Shown here in pieces: positions 1 to 6,994 of a stretch of 10,621 nucleotides of DNA (within the stretch, counting starts at the first letter, position 1; each line of letters opens with the position of its first letter). A model generated the notes under the pieces. The model worked only from the letters and a program-made list of their open reading frames with translations. It made no database searches and was not told where the DNA came from. This stretch comes from Sphingomonadales bacterium. GTDB lineage: Bacteria; Pseudomonadota; Alphaproteobacteria; Sphingomonadales; Sphingomonadaceae. The DNA is taken from the NCBI GenBank assembly GCA_028868335.1, contig JAGWUU010000093.1, forward strand, positions 1-10,621. The letters run 5' to 3'. Both the position numbers and the translations under genes were made by a program.

Positions 1-1
1 G

Positions 2-613
2 GCATGCTCGGAATTGGCCGCGACCTTGAAGGGCCTGTCGCGCGAGCGGGTCGGAATGGAGATGATGAACCTCCTCGGCCTGGCCGATCCGGCACCAACC
101 GTTGCGCGCATGGCCGATCTTGGAGTGCTCGCCGTGGTCCTGCCAGGGGCGGACGTTGCTGCTCTTGCAGCGCTGGTGGCGCAGGAGAAGCAACAGGGCG
201 TTGCTCCCGATCCCTTGCGTCGTCTTGCCGCGTTGGTCGCCACAGACGTTCCGCTGGCCGAGTCCGTCGCCAGCAGGTTTCGCCTGTCGGGTGCACAGAA
301 GAAGCGGCTGGCGCTTGCCGCGGGACGCAAGGAAGAAATGGGCGACGCCCGCGCCATGGCCTACCGCCTCGGCCGCGAGGGGGCGATCGACCGGCTGTTG
401 CTGAACGGGGCAAGCGTCTCCCCGCTCGAAGGGTGGGACATTCCGGCATTCCCGCTCAAGGGCGGCGAGATCGTCGCGCGCGGGGTCAAGGCCGGTCCCG
501 CCGTCGCTCGCACCCTTCAGGCAGTCGAACGGCAATGGATCGCCGAAGGCTTTCCAGACCCGGCGCGCGTTCAGGAACTGCTCGACGCCGAACTGGCGGC
601 TGGCTCGCCGTGA
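2..613 (+). CDS. cca: CCA tRNA nucleotidyltransferase, C-terminal part (5' end outside window)
   Basis: About 203 residues of the C-terminal half of the enzyme that adds or repairs the 3'-CCA tail of tRNAs, acting in the cytoplasm. The first visible residues lead into LKGLSRERVGMEMMNLL, the typical start of the RNA-binding/bending segment that follows the catalytic head in class II CCA-adding enzymes (L-S-x-E-R-hydrophobic-x-x-E). After this come helical repeats ending in a WIAEGFPDP...LL tail, common in alphaproteobacterial members. The nucleotidyltransferase head (GxD, DxD and RRD motifs) lies upstream of the window, so activity cannot be judged here. The frame is already open at base 2. 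The stop TGA (611-613) overlaps the GTG start of the next gene, so the two are probably co-translated. The family call rests on recognised motifs and length; an unrelated helical protein is unlikely. Confidence 0.88.
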   Translation, partial: ACSELAATLKGLSRERVGMEMMNLLGLADPAPTVARMADLGVLAVVLPGADVAALAALVAQEKQQGVAPDPLRRLAALVATDVPLAESVASRFRLSGAQKKRLALAAGRKEEMGDARAMAYRLGREGAIDRLLLNGASVSPLEGWDIPAFPLKGGEIVARGVKAGPAVARTLQAVERQWIAEGFPDPARVQELLDAELAAGSP

Positions 614-1245
614 ACCTTGCCCAGCTTCAGGCGTTCCTGTTCGCTCAACCCCTGTTGGCGCTGACGGTCGCGGCTATCCTGCTCGCCTCTGTCGGCTGGA
701 TGATCCATACGCGCTCACCGCGCGTCGGCACGGTGCTGCGGCTGACGGGTTATGGCGGCATGGTCGCGGCGGTGCTTTTGACCGTGGTTGAAGCGGCGTG
801 GGAAGCCAGCCGCTCCGACGTCAATCTGGCGACCGGCCGGGTTGGCAAGGTGGCGGTTATCGGACGTGAAACCGTGGTGCCGCTCGATTCGTCGGGGCAC
901 TACTGGATCAAGGCCGAACTCGAAGGCAAGCCGGTCGAGTTTCTGGTCGACACTGGCGCGACCTACACCACGCTCTCGCCCCAGACCGCTCGTGACACCG
1001 GCACAACCGCCGATCCGGGGCAGCTTCCGATCACGCTTACGGCTGCCAATGGCCCGATCACCGCCCGGTTCGCCAAGGCGCGAGAGCTGTCCTTCGGATC
1101 GGTCACGGTGAAAAATCTGACCGTGGTGATCGGCCCGGAAACCGGGGACGATACCAACGTCATCGGCATGAACCTGCTGTCGCGGCTCAAGTCATGGCGC
1201 GTCGATCAGGGCAAGCTGGTAATGGTTCCGGGGAACGCGCCCTAA
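610..1245 (+). CDS. Membrane-anchored retropepsin-like aspartic protease (clan AA, TIGR02281 type)
   Basis: A 211-residue protein starting at GTG 610, which overlaps the cca stop as GTGA. The frame stays open upstream, but that stretch lies inside cca and is not gene-like. Two hydrophobic segments (about residues 13-31 and 46-62) form an N-terminal membrane anchor. A single-domain aspartyl protease fold follows, with the catalytic signature FLVDTGATYTTL (D114-T115-G116). The second family landmark, NVIGMNLLSRL, lies at about 183-193, and the chain ends in a strand-like KLVMVPG. Retropepsin-like single-domain proteases act as homodimers, each subunit giving one Asp. The protease domain probably faces the periplasm, but substrates of this bacterial family are not known to me. 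Its coupling to cca may be only positional. Its TAA stop (1243-1245) overlaps the parC stop on the other strand. Confidence 0.85.
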   Translation: MNLAQLQAFLFAQPLLALTVAAILLASVGWMIHTRSPRVGTVLRLTGYGGMVAAVLLTVVEAAWEASRSDVNLATGRVGKVAVIGRETVVPLDSSGHYWIKAELEGKPVEFLVDTGATYTTLSPQTARDTGTTADPGQLPITLTAANGPITARFAKARELSFGSVTVKNLTVVIGPETGDDTNVIGMNLLSRLKSWRVDQGKLVMVPGNAP

Positions 1246-3527
1246 AACTTGTTGTCCCTCGGGAACCCGGTGGGCGGCAACCGTCCGGCAGCGCCCCGCG
1301 CGACCTTCCACAGGCGCATGTCGCTCTCGGTACGGGTGCGGCCGCTTTCCCCGCCCATCCGCCATGAAAGACCTTCTTCCAGCTTGAGCGTGATCGCATC
1401 GGCAAGGCCACCATCGCGGTAGCGCTGCAAGGTGACGCCCTGCCCCTTGGCCAGCACCGGCAGTTCCTCGAGGCTGAAAAGCACCAACTTGCGATTGTCG
1501 CCCACCACGGCAACATGATCGTGTTCACCGGGAATCTCGCGCACCACGGTCAGCTTTACCCCGGGCTTGGTGGTCATCACCCCCCGCCCCTTGCGGGTTT
1601 CGGCAAGCAGTTCATCGGCCTCGGCGGCAAAGCCCCGGCCCTGGTTGCTGGCGAGCAGCAGTTGCGCCTTGGGGCGATAGACCAGCAACGCGACGACCTG
1701 TGCCTCGGCGTCAATATCCATCATCGTCCGGATAGGCTCACCGAACCCGCGCGCCGAGGGGAGCTTGTCCGCGCCGAGAGTGTAGAACCGTCCGTTGTCG
1801 CAGGCGACCAGCAGCTTGTCGGTGGTCTGAGCATGGACCGCGAAGGCCGGGCCGTCCCCCTCCTTGAACTTGAATTCCTTGTCGAGCGGCTCGTGGCCCG
1901 ACGCGCCCCTGATCCAGCCCTTGGCGGACAGGATCACCGTTACCGGCGCCTTCTCGATCATTGCGTCCATGGAGAACTCTACCGTGGGCGCAGCTTCTGC
2001 AATGGTCGTGCGGCGACGGCCCAGCGCGGTATCCTCGGCGTAGTCCTTGCGCAGGTTGGCGAGGTCGCGCTTCAGCCGGGTGCGCTGGCGCGCCGGGCTG
2101 TCGAGCAGTTTCTGCAGCTCGTCCTGCTCAGCCAGAAGGTCATCCCGCTCGCGCCGCAGCTCCATTTCCTCCAGCTTGCGCAGCGAGCGCAGCCGCATGT
2201 TGAGGATTGCCTCGGCCTGGCGGTCGGTAAGCTGGAACTCGGCCATCATCACCGGCTTGGGCTCATCCTCGGTGCGGATGATCTCGATGATCCGATCGAG
2301 GTTGAGATAGGCGATGATGTAGCCGCCCAGCAGTTCAAGCCGGTTAGCGATCTTCTCAAGCCGGTGCTGGCTGCGGCGCAGCAGGATATCGATCTGGGCG
2401 ATCACCCATTCCTGCAGCAACAGCTTGATCCCCAGAACGCCCGGCGTGCGCTTGGAGTCGAGTACGTTGAGGTTAAGGCTGAAACGGCTTTCCAGATCGG
2501 TCAGCTTGAACAGCGATTCCTTGAGAAGCTCGGGATCGACGTTGCGGCTTTTGGGCACGAAGACCAGGCGGATCTGCTCGTCGCTTTCGTCGCGGATGTC
2601 CTCAAGGATCGGAAGTTTCTTGTCGGCGATCGCTTGGGCGACCTGTTCGATCAGCTTGCCCTTGGCGAGCATATAGGGGATTTCGCTGATGACGAGTTGC
2701 CATTGCCCGCCGCCCAGCCGCTCGATCCCACTCTCCTCCCACGAGCCATCGGCCTCACGCCCGGTCGAAAAGCGCCCCCGCACCCGGAACGCGCCCTTGC
2801 CGGTTTCGTAGGCGGCGGAAATTGCCGCCGCGCTGTCCACCACCACGCCGCCGGTGGCGAAGTCTGGCCCCTTGAACACCTCCATCAACTGCACGTGTTC
2901 GACATGAGGATTGTCGATCAGCAGCAGCGTCGCGTCGATCACTTCGGCGACGTTGTGGCTGGGAATGCTGGTCGCCATGCCCACGGCAATGCCGGTTGCG
3001 CCGTTGCCCAGCAAATTGGGGAACAGGCCCGGGAATATCTCCGGCTCTTCCTCTTCGCCGTTGTACGTCGGATGAAAATCGACCGTGCCTTCATCCAGCC
3101 CTGCCATCAACTGGATCGCCGTCTTGGTCAGGCGTGCTTCGGTGTAGCGGTAGGCGGCGGCGTTATCGCCGTCGATGTTGCCGAAATTGCCCTGTCCCTC
3201 GACTAGCGGATAGCGCAGCGAGAAGTCCTGCGCGAGGCGGACCATCGCATCATAGACGCTGGCATCGCCGTGGGGGTGATACTTGCCGATCACGTCGCCA
3301 ACCACGCGGGCGCTCTTCTTGAAGGCCTGTGACGGATCGAGCTTCAATTGCCGCATCGCCCACAACAGGCGGCGGTGGACCGGCTTCAGCCCATCGCGCA
3401 GATCGGGCAGCGAACGGGCAGTGATCGTCGACAGCGCATAGACGAGATAGCGTTCCGACAAGGCGGAATCGAACGGCGCATCGACGATGGCGTCAAAGGG
3501 ATCGGGTTCAGTCACATCGGTAGTCAT
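1242..3527 (-). CDS. parC: DNA topoisomerase IV subunit A
   Basis: A 761-residue type IIA topoisomerase A subunit, the DNA-cleaving and rejoining half of topoisomerase IV, which decatenates daughter chromosomes with ParE. Family motifs run in order: LPDLRDGLKPVHRR (40-53), KYHPHGDASVYDAMVRLAQ (82-100) and DNAAAYRYTEARL (121-133). The catalytic tyrosine is Y128, next to R127. GNGATGIAVGMAT (174-186) supplies the DNA-intercalating Ile (about I180). A coiled coil at about 450-495 is followed by a short beta-pinwheel C-terminal domain from about residue 520. I call ParC rather than GyrA because the length is about 760, the pinwheel is degenerate and no canonical GyrA box (QRRGGKG) is seen. The residue matching the quinolone-contact Ser (GyrA S83, ParC S80) is Ala89; the acidic partner is kept as D93. 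ATG 3527 is preceded by a GGGCGAGG ribosome site. The gene lies 42 bases behind the ferredoxin gene and may be its operon partner. Confidence 0.95.
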   Translation of the reverse strand: MTTDVTEPDPFDAIVDAPFDSALSERYLVYALSTITARSLPDLRDGLKPVHRRLLWAMRQLKLDPSQAFKKSARVVGDVIGKYHPHGDASVYDAMVRLAQDFSLRYPLVEGQGNFGNIDGDNAAAYRYTEARLTKTAIQLMAGLDEGTVDFHPTYNGEEEEPEIFPGLFPNLLGNGATGIAVGMATSIPSHNVAEVIDATLLLIDNPHVEHVQLMEVFKGPDFATGGVVVDSAAAISAAYETGKGAFRVRGRFSTGREADGSWEESGIERLGGGQWQLVISEIPYMLAKGKLIEQVAQAIADKKLPILEDIRDESDEQIRLVFVPKSRNVDPELLKESLFKLTDLESRFSLNLNVLDSKRTPGVLGIKLLLQEWVIAQIDILLRRSQHRLEKIANRLELLGGYIIAYLNLDRIIEIIRTEDEPKPVMMAEFQLTDRQAEAILNMRLRSLRKLEEMELRRERDDLLAEQDELQKLLDSPARQRTRLKRDLANLRKDYAEDTALGRRRTTIAEAAPTVEFSMDAMIEKAPVTVILSAKGWIRGASGHEPLDKEFKFKEGDGPAFAVHAQTTDKLLVACDNGRFYTLGADKLPSARGFGEPIRTMMDIDAEAQVVALLVYRPKAQLLLASNQGRGFAAEADELLAETRKGRGVMTTKPGVKLTVVREIPGEHDHVAVVGDNRKLVLFSLEELPVLAKGQGVTLQRYRDGGLADAITLKLEEGLSWRMGGESGRTRTESDMRLWKVARGAAGRLPPTGFPRDNKF

Positions 3528-3569
3528 TCTGGCCTCGCCCTAGCAGGGCGCGATTCCCCAAGCCAAGGG

Positions 3570-3902
3570 TCAGCGCCGCTGCATATCGTGGCTTTCCCCC
3601 GGAATTCGCACCTCCAACCCGTCAAGCGCCTCGGTCAGTTCGATCTGGCAGGCCAGGCGGCTGGTGCGGGAGACACCGGCTGCAAGGTCGAGCATGTCCT
3701 CCTCATCCTCGCTCGCGCTCGGCAGCTTTTCGAACCAGTCCCGCGCGACGATGACATGGCAGGTCGAACAGGCCATCTGCCCCTCACATGTCCCTTCCAA
3801 CGGCATGTCGGCTGCCTGGGCAACCTTGAGCAGCACGTCACCGACCGCTGCCTGCGCCTCGACGCGCTTGCCGTGCGCTGTTGTGAAAACGACCTTGACC
3901 AT
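3570..3902 (-). CDS. Adrenodoxin/ISC-type [2Fe-2S] ferredoxin
   Basis: A 110-residue small electron carrier. Counting from the ATG at 3902, the cluster ligands are C39, C45, C48 and C85 (C-x5-C-x2-C-x36-C). They sit in the adrenodoxin-like string GTCEGQMACSTCHVIV and in RLACQIEL. The acidic stretch SASEDEEDMLDL (about 62-73) matches the partner-docking region of vertebrate-type ferredoxins, and the tail GLEVRIPGESHDMQ is typical of the bacterial ISC branch. Such ferredoxins supply electrons during Fe-S cluster assembly or to P450s. Gene order directly behind two desulfurases favours the assembly role. A GTG at 3905 is in frame, but the AAGGAG ribosome site ends one base before it and four bases before the ATG, so I prefer ATG 3902. 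That start overlaps the previous stop as TGATG and indicates translational coupling. No reductase gene is in view. Confidence 0.92.
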   Translation of the reverse strand: MVKVVFTTAHGKRVEAQAAVGDVLLKVAQAADMPLEGTCEGQMACSTCHVIVARDWFEKLPSASEDEEDMLDLAAGVSRTSRLACQIELTEALDGLEVRIPGESHDMQRR

Positions 3903-4969
3903 CACGCTCCTTGCGCACGGGCCGCGGCATCGATCATGCGGCAGGCCTCGATCAGTTCGTCCCTAGTGGTATAGCGTCCGAAACCCAAGCGAATGGACGA
4001 CTTTGCCTGTGCATCGCTGAGCCCGATCGCGCGGAGCACATGGCTAGGCCTGCCGGAACCGCTGGCACAGGCAGAGCCGGCGGAGAACATCACGGTGCGG
4101 CATTCGCTCATCAGCCGGTTCACGTCGAGCCCGTCGAGCCGCAAATTGAGGTTGCCGTGCCAGCGCGCAATTTCGGAGCCGTTGAGCATCCAGCGAGCCA
4201 TCACGTCGCGGGCCGCACGCCACAGATCCTCGACATGGGCCGCATCCGGCTCCATTCGCGCCGCTGCCAAAGCCGCTGCCGCACCAAATCCCGCGCACAA
4301 GGCCGGACTGAGAGTTCCCGAGCGCAAGCCCTGTTCCTGTCCACCCCCATGGATCAGCGGTTCCAGCGCTATCCCGTCACGAATCCACAACGCCCCGATT
4401 CCCTTCGGGCCGTAAAGCTTGTGTGCCGAAAGCGCGATCATGTCCGCGCCCTGTGGTGGAGCAAGCTTGCCCGCCCCCTGCACCGCATCGCACAGAAACA
4501 GGGCTCCGGCATCGCGGGCACGGTCCGCGATCGGCCCGACAGGCTGGATCGTGCCGATCTCGTTGTTGACCTGCATCACTGCGACAAGCCCGGTGTCAGC
4601 CGGAAAATCCGCAGCCGCATCGACCAATCCTTCGCGATTGACAGGCAACTCGAAGGCGCTGGTACTGGCCTTGGCAGTATCGATGACGGCGGCATGGTCG
4701 ATCGCACTGAAGGCGCACACGCGCGCGCCGCAGCCCTTGATCGCCAGGTTCAGCGCCTCGGTCGCGGAGCCGGTGAAAACCACTTTGCCCCCGCCGGGCA
4801 GCAACCGGGCAACCTGCTCGCGCGCCACCTCCACCGCTGCCTTTGCCGCCCGGCCCATCCTGTGGGGACTGTGCGGATTGGCGAAACCGTCCTCGTCCAG
4901 CCACGGCATGATCGCCGCGCGTGCTTCGGGAGCCAGCGGCGTGGTCGCCTGATAGTCGAGGTAGATCAT
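3902..4969 (-). CDS. Cysteine desulfurase B (class V aminotransferase, IscS/Nfs1-like)
   Basis: A 355-residue PLP enzyme that converts L-cysteine to L-alanine and passes sulfane sulfur to Fe-S cluster or thio-modification acceptors. Visible landmarks are YLDYQATTPL (3-12), FANPHSPHRMG (29-39), the PLP-stacking H92 in DHAAV, VNNEIG (134-139), D161 and Q164 (CDAVQG), and Schiff-base K184 in SAHKLYGPKG. The persulfide cysteine C301 lies in SAGSACASGSGRPSHVLRAIG. All catalytic positions are intact. QATTPL, NNEIG and HKLYGPKG resemble mitochondrial Nfs1/ISC enzymes, although the protein is shorter than IscS (about 400) and its C-terminal IscU-docking tail looks abbreviated. ATG 4969 overlaps the upstream gene's stop (ATGA), so it is translationally coupled; its own ribosome site is poorly spaced. 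Its stop runs into the ferredoxin start. I leave the symbol blank because two paralogues lie side by side and I cannot assign iscS to one of them. Confidence 0.93.
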   Translation of the reverse strand: MIYLDYQATTPLAPEARAAIMPWLDEDGFANPHSPHRMGRAAKAAVEVAREQVARLLPGGGKVVFTGSATEALNLAIKGCGARVCAFSAIDHAAVIDTAKASTSAFELPVNREGLVDAAADFPADTGLVAVMQVNNEIGTIQPVGPIADRARDAGALFLCDAVQGAGKLAPPQGADMIALSAHKLYGPKGIGALWIRDGIALEPLIHGGGQEQGLRSGTLSPALCAGFGAAAALAAARMEPDAAHVEDLWRAARDVMARWMLNGSEIARWHGNLNLRLDGLDVNRLMSECRTVMFSAGSACASGSGRPSHVLRAIGLSDAQAKSSIRLGFGRYTTRDELIEACRMIDAAARAQGA

Positions 4970-6009
4970 GCTCCGGCAATCTCCCGCCAGGCCGCGATGA
5001 ATTGCTCGACCTCCGCCCCCGTCGTCTCGCGTCCGATGCTCACCCGGATGACTTCCCCGGGATGGTCATAGCCCATCGCAGTCAGAACCGGGCTAGCCTT
5101 GAGCGAGCCCGAAGAACAGGCACTGCCCGCGGAAACAGCTATGCCCATTGCGTCGAAGCGAATGAGTTGCGCCTGGGCCGATTTGCCCGGCATGCGATAG
5201 GCGGCAATGCTGGGCACGCGCCCGGCGGCATGGGCAATCGCCTCACCGCCCGCCAAGGCGATGGCCTCGTCCAACCGTTCGCGCTGCGACACGGCCTGAT
5301 CGAGCCAGTCGCGATCCGCTTCGAGCGCGGCGGCCATGGCCATGGCTCCGGGCAGATTCTCGGTGCCGGGACGATAGCCCCGTTCCTGTCCCCCGCTGGG
5401 TTTCAGCATTGCCCAATCGCGCACCAGCAAAGCGCCGATCCCGATCGGCCCGCCGAACTTGTGGGCGGACAAGGCAACCAGGTCAGCGTCAGGAAGCGCG
5501 AGCTTGCCGACGCCCTGCGCGCAATCGGCAAGGAGCAGCCCCCCAGCCCCGCGCACGACCTCCGCCACGGCCTCCAGCGGCTGTATCACGCCCGTTTCGC
5601 TGTTGACTTGCTGAACCACAACCAGTCCCGGCAGGGCGCAGGACGATTGATCGACGATACCAAGGCTGTCCACCGGCAGGCGCGGAGAGCCCCCGGTCAG
5701 CCGAAGCACTGCCTCATGTTCGACCGCGCTGGCCCCGGCGAACGGGAGGACGCAGCGCGTCATCGCGATCGCCAGTGCCTCGCTCGCCCCGCTGGTGAAC
5801 ACCACCTCGCCCTGCCAGGCCAGGGCTTCCTTCACGCGGGCGCGGGCATCCTCAAGCGCCGCGCGGGCCTTTCGCCCTGGGCCGTGCGGGCTGCTCGGAT
5901 TGGCCCATATGGTAAAGCCTTCAAGCATAGCCTCGCGCGCGGCGGGCAGCAGCGGCGTGGTTGCGGCATGGTCCAGATAGATTGGGGAAGCGCTCATTCT
6001 CGGAAACAT
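4966..6009 (-). CDS. Cysteine desulfurase A (class V aminotransferase, NifS-like)
   Basis: First gene of the minus-strand Fe-S run; 347 residues, of the same fold and reaction as its downstream neighbour but clearly diverged from it. Landmarks are YLDHAATTPLLP (11-22), WANPSSPHGPGRKAR (35-49), H98 in VEHEAV, D162 and Q165 (ADCAQG), and Schiff-base K184 in SAHKFGGPIGIG. GYRPGTENLPG spans 211-221, and the persulfide cysteine C298 lies in SAGSACSSGSLKASPVLTAMG. All catalytic residues are present, so it is not a decayed copy. The start is uncertain. ATG 6009 gives MFPRMSASPIYLDH, while ATG 5997 gives MSASPIYLDH, closer to family length; neither has a convincing ribosome site. The gene ends in a 4-base ATGA overlap with desulfurase B. 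It could feed sulfur to Fe-S assembly together with B, or serve tRNA thiolation. Confidence 0.92.
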   Translation of the reverse strand: MFPRMSASPIYLDHAATTPLLPAAREAMLEGFTIWANPSSPHGPGRKARAALEDARARVKEALAWQGEVVFTSGASEALAIAMTRCVLPFAGASAVEHEAVLRLTGGSPRLPVDSLGIVDQSSCALPGLVVVQQVNSETGVIQPLEAVAEVVRGAGGLLLADCAQGVGKLALPDADLVALSAHKFGGPIGIGALLVRDWAMLKPSGGQERGYRPGTENLPGAMAMAAALEADRDWLDQAVSQRERLDEAIALAGGEAIAHAAGRVPSIAAYRMPGKSAQAQLIRFDAMGIAVSAGSACSSGSLKASPVLTAMGYDHPGEVIRVSIGRETTGAEVEQFIAAWREIAGA

Positions 6010-6056
6010 TGCTTTTCGGACCTGCGTTTCTATATAGCGCTCGCTTCCTCATGATA
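6009..6056. promoter_or_regulatory. Divergent promoter region between hydrolase and desulfurase operon (candidate -35/-10 elements)
   Basis: The 120 bases between the divergent starts (6010-6129) hold the only clearly AT-rich patch nearby. On the plus strand TTGCTT (6009-6014), a 16-base spacer and TATATA (6031-6036) make a plausible housekeeping promoter for the hydrolase, giving a leader of roughly 85 bases. On the minus strand TATCAT (6056-6051) matches five of six bases of a -10 box and would give a desulfurase leader of about 35 bases, but no good -35 precedes it. I see no obvious IscR-type palindrome. Assignment is by eye only. Confidence 0.35.
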
Positions 6057-6129
6057 GCCCCAACCGGACCGGCACGCCGATTTCGACGGACGCCGCGGCG
6101 GGGGCCTCCAGCCTGGACAGGTGCAAACG

Positions 6130-6786
6130 ATGCCCGCAGTGATTTTTCCCGGCCCCGAAGGCCGTCTTGAAGGCCGCTTCCAACCTGCGACGCGCCCGCG
6201 CGCGCCGGTTGCCATGATCCTCCACCCGCATCCCCAGGCGGGCGGGACGATGAACGATCGTATCACCATGGCGCTCTACAAGACCTTTCAGGCGCGTGGC
6301 TTCGCTACGCTGCGCTTCAATTTCCGTGGGGTTGGCCGCAGCCAGGGCAGCTTCGACAACGGCATCGGCGAACTGAGCGATGCCGCCGCCGCGCTCGACT
6401 GGGTGCAGTCAATCCATCCTGAAGCGAGCACGACGTGGATCGCGGGCTATTCGTTCGGCGCGCTGATCGGCATGCAATTGTTGATGCGCCGCCCGGAGAT
6501 CCGTGGTTTCATCTCGGTCGCTCCGCCCGCGAACATGTACGATTTCAGCTTCCTCGCCCCCTGCCCCGCCTCGGGCATCATCGTTCAGGGCGCGGCCGAT
6601 ACGGTGGTGACACCCAACGCGGTGCAAAAGCTGGTCGACAAGCTGCGGACGCAAAAGCACATCACCATCCACCACGAGGAAATTCCCCGTGCGAACCATT
6701 TCTTCGAAACGGAAATGGACGACATGATGCGCTCGGTCGACAACTACCTCGACTTCCGACTCGCGCCGGATTGCCCGATCCGTTGA
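6130..6786 (+). CDS. Alpha/beta hydrolase (serine hydrolase, dienelactone-hydrolase-like)
   Basis: A 218-residue cytoplasmic alpha/beta-fold hydrolase with no signal peptide. The catalytic triad is readable: nucleophile S108 in AGYSFGALIG, acid D157 in GAADTVV, and H190 in RANHFF. The oxyanion-side signature LHPHPQAGGTMND (31-43) and the FNFRGVGRSQG motif (63-73) are characteristic of the 210-220 residue group often annotated as CocE/NonD or dienelactone-hydrolase-like proteins. The substrate is unknown. An in-frame GTG at 6121 would add three residues. I prefer ATG 6130, which gives the conserved MPAVIFPGPEGRLEG start with an AGG-containing ribosome site (GGACAGG, ending at 6121) eight bases upstream. 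It is divergent from the desulfurase operon, and similar hydrolases are recalled beside Fe-S biogenesis loci elsewhere in the class. The gene ends only three bases from the stop of the opposing small membrane protein gene. Confidence 0.9.
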   Translation: MPAVIFPGPEGRLEGRFQPATRPRAPVAMILHPHPQAGGTMNDRITMALYKTFQARGFATLRFNFRGVGRSQGSFDNGIGELSDAAAALDWVQSIHPEASTTWIAGYSFGALIGMQLLMRRPEIRGFISVAPPANMYDFSFLAPCPASGIIVQGAADTVVTPNAVQKLVDKLRTQKHITIHHEEIPRANHFFETEMDDMMRSVDNYLDFRLAPDCPIR

Positions 6787-6789
6787 GAC

Positions 6790-6987
6790 TTATTTCGGCT
6801 CGGAATTAGCCGGCGCATCGCCGTTGCGATCAGGGATCACCCAGATCGCAACGTTGCCGGCTATAACCAGCGCCAGAACCAGCATCAGCGCGGCCTGCTT
6901 GCGCATGCCCCTGCGCCACCATGCCACTGCGCCGATCACCATCGCAAATGCGGCGAGGACGAGGATCGACAGGATCGTGTCGCTCAT
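6790..6987 (-). CDS. Small two-helix membrane protein of unknown function
   Basis: A 65-residue protein read from ATG 6987. Two hydrophobic segments (about 4-23 and 33-51) flank a basic turn, WWRRGMRKQ (23-31). By the positive-inside rule this puts the loop in the cytoplasm and both ends outside. The tail is short and polar (PDRNGDAPANSEPK). Longer in-frame extensions upstream run into the DUF937 gene and read as shadow sequence. The start lies seven bases after the DUF937 stop on the same strand, so the two are probably transcribed together, although a strong ribosome site is lacking. I recall similar small proteins in sphingomonads but no known role. The codon choice and the clean helix-loop-helix layout support a real gene. 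Confidence 0.68.
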   Translation of the reverse strand: MSDTILSILVLAAFAMVIGAVAWWRRGMRKQAALMLVLALVIAGNVAIWVIPDRNGDAPANSEPK

Positions 6988-6994
6988 GCCGCAG

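Noticed and set aside
4..609. In-frame upstream extension of the aspartic protease (413 codons in total)
   Set aside because: The extension reads an alternative frame of cca and is Arg/Gly-rich junk-like sequence. The GTG at 610 gives a sensible membrane-anchored protein coupled to the cca stop.
1515..3206. 563-codon open frame on the plus strand opposite parC
   Set aside because: It lies wholly inside parC, which has unambiguous family motifs. Long antisense frames are expected in GC-rich coding DNA, and the translation shows no recognisable domain.
3536..3550. Short inverted repeat CGCCC-TAGCA-GGGCG between the ferredoxin and parC genes as a terminator
   Set aside because: Only five base pairs and no T run, so it does not support a transcription break. 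It overlaps the region just before the parC ribosome site.
3911..6054. Long plus-strand frames (386 and 377 codons) opposite the two desulfurases
   Set aside because: Mirror frames of the desulfurase genes, with compositionally biased, domain-less translations.
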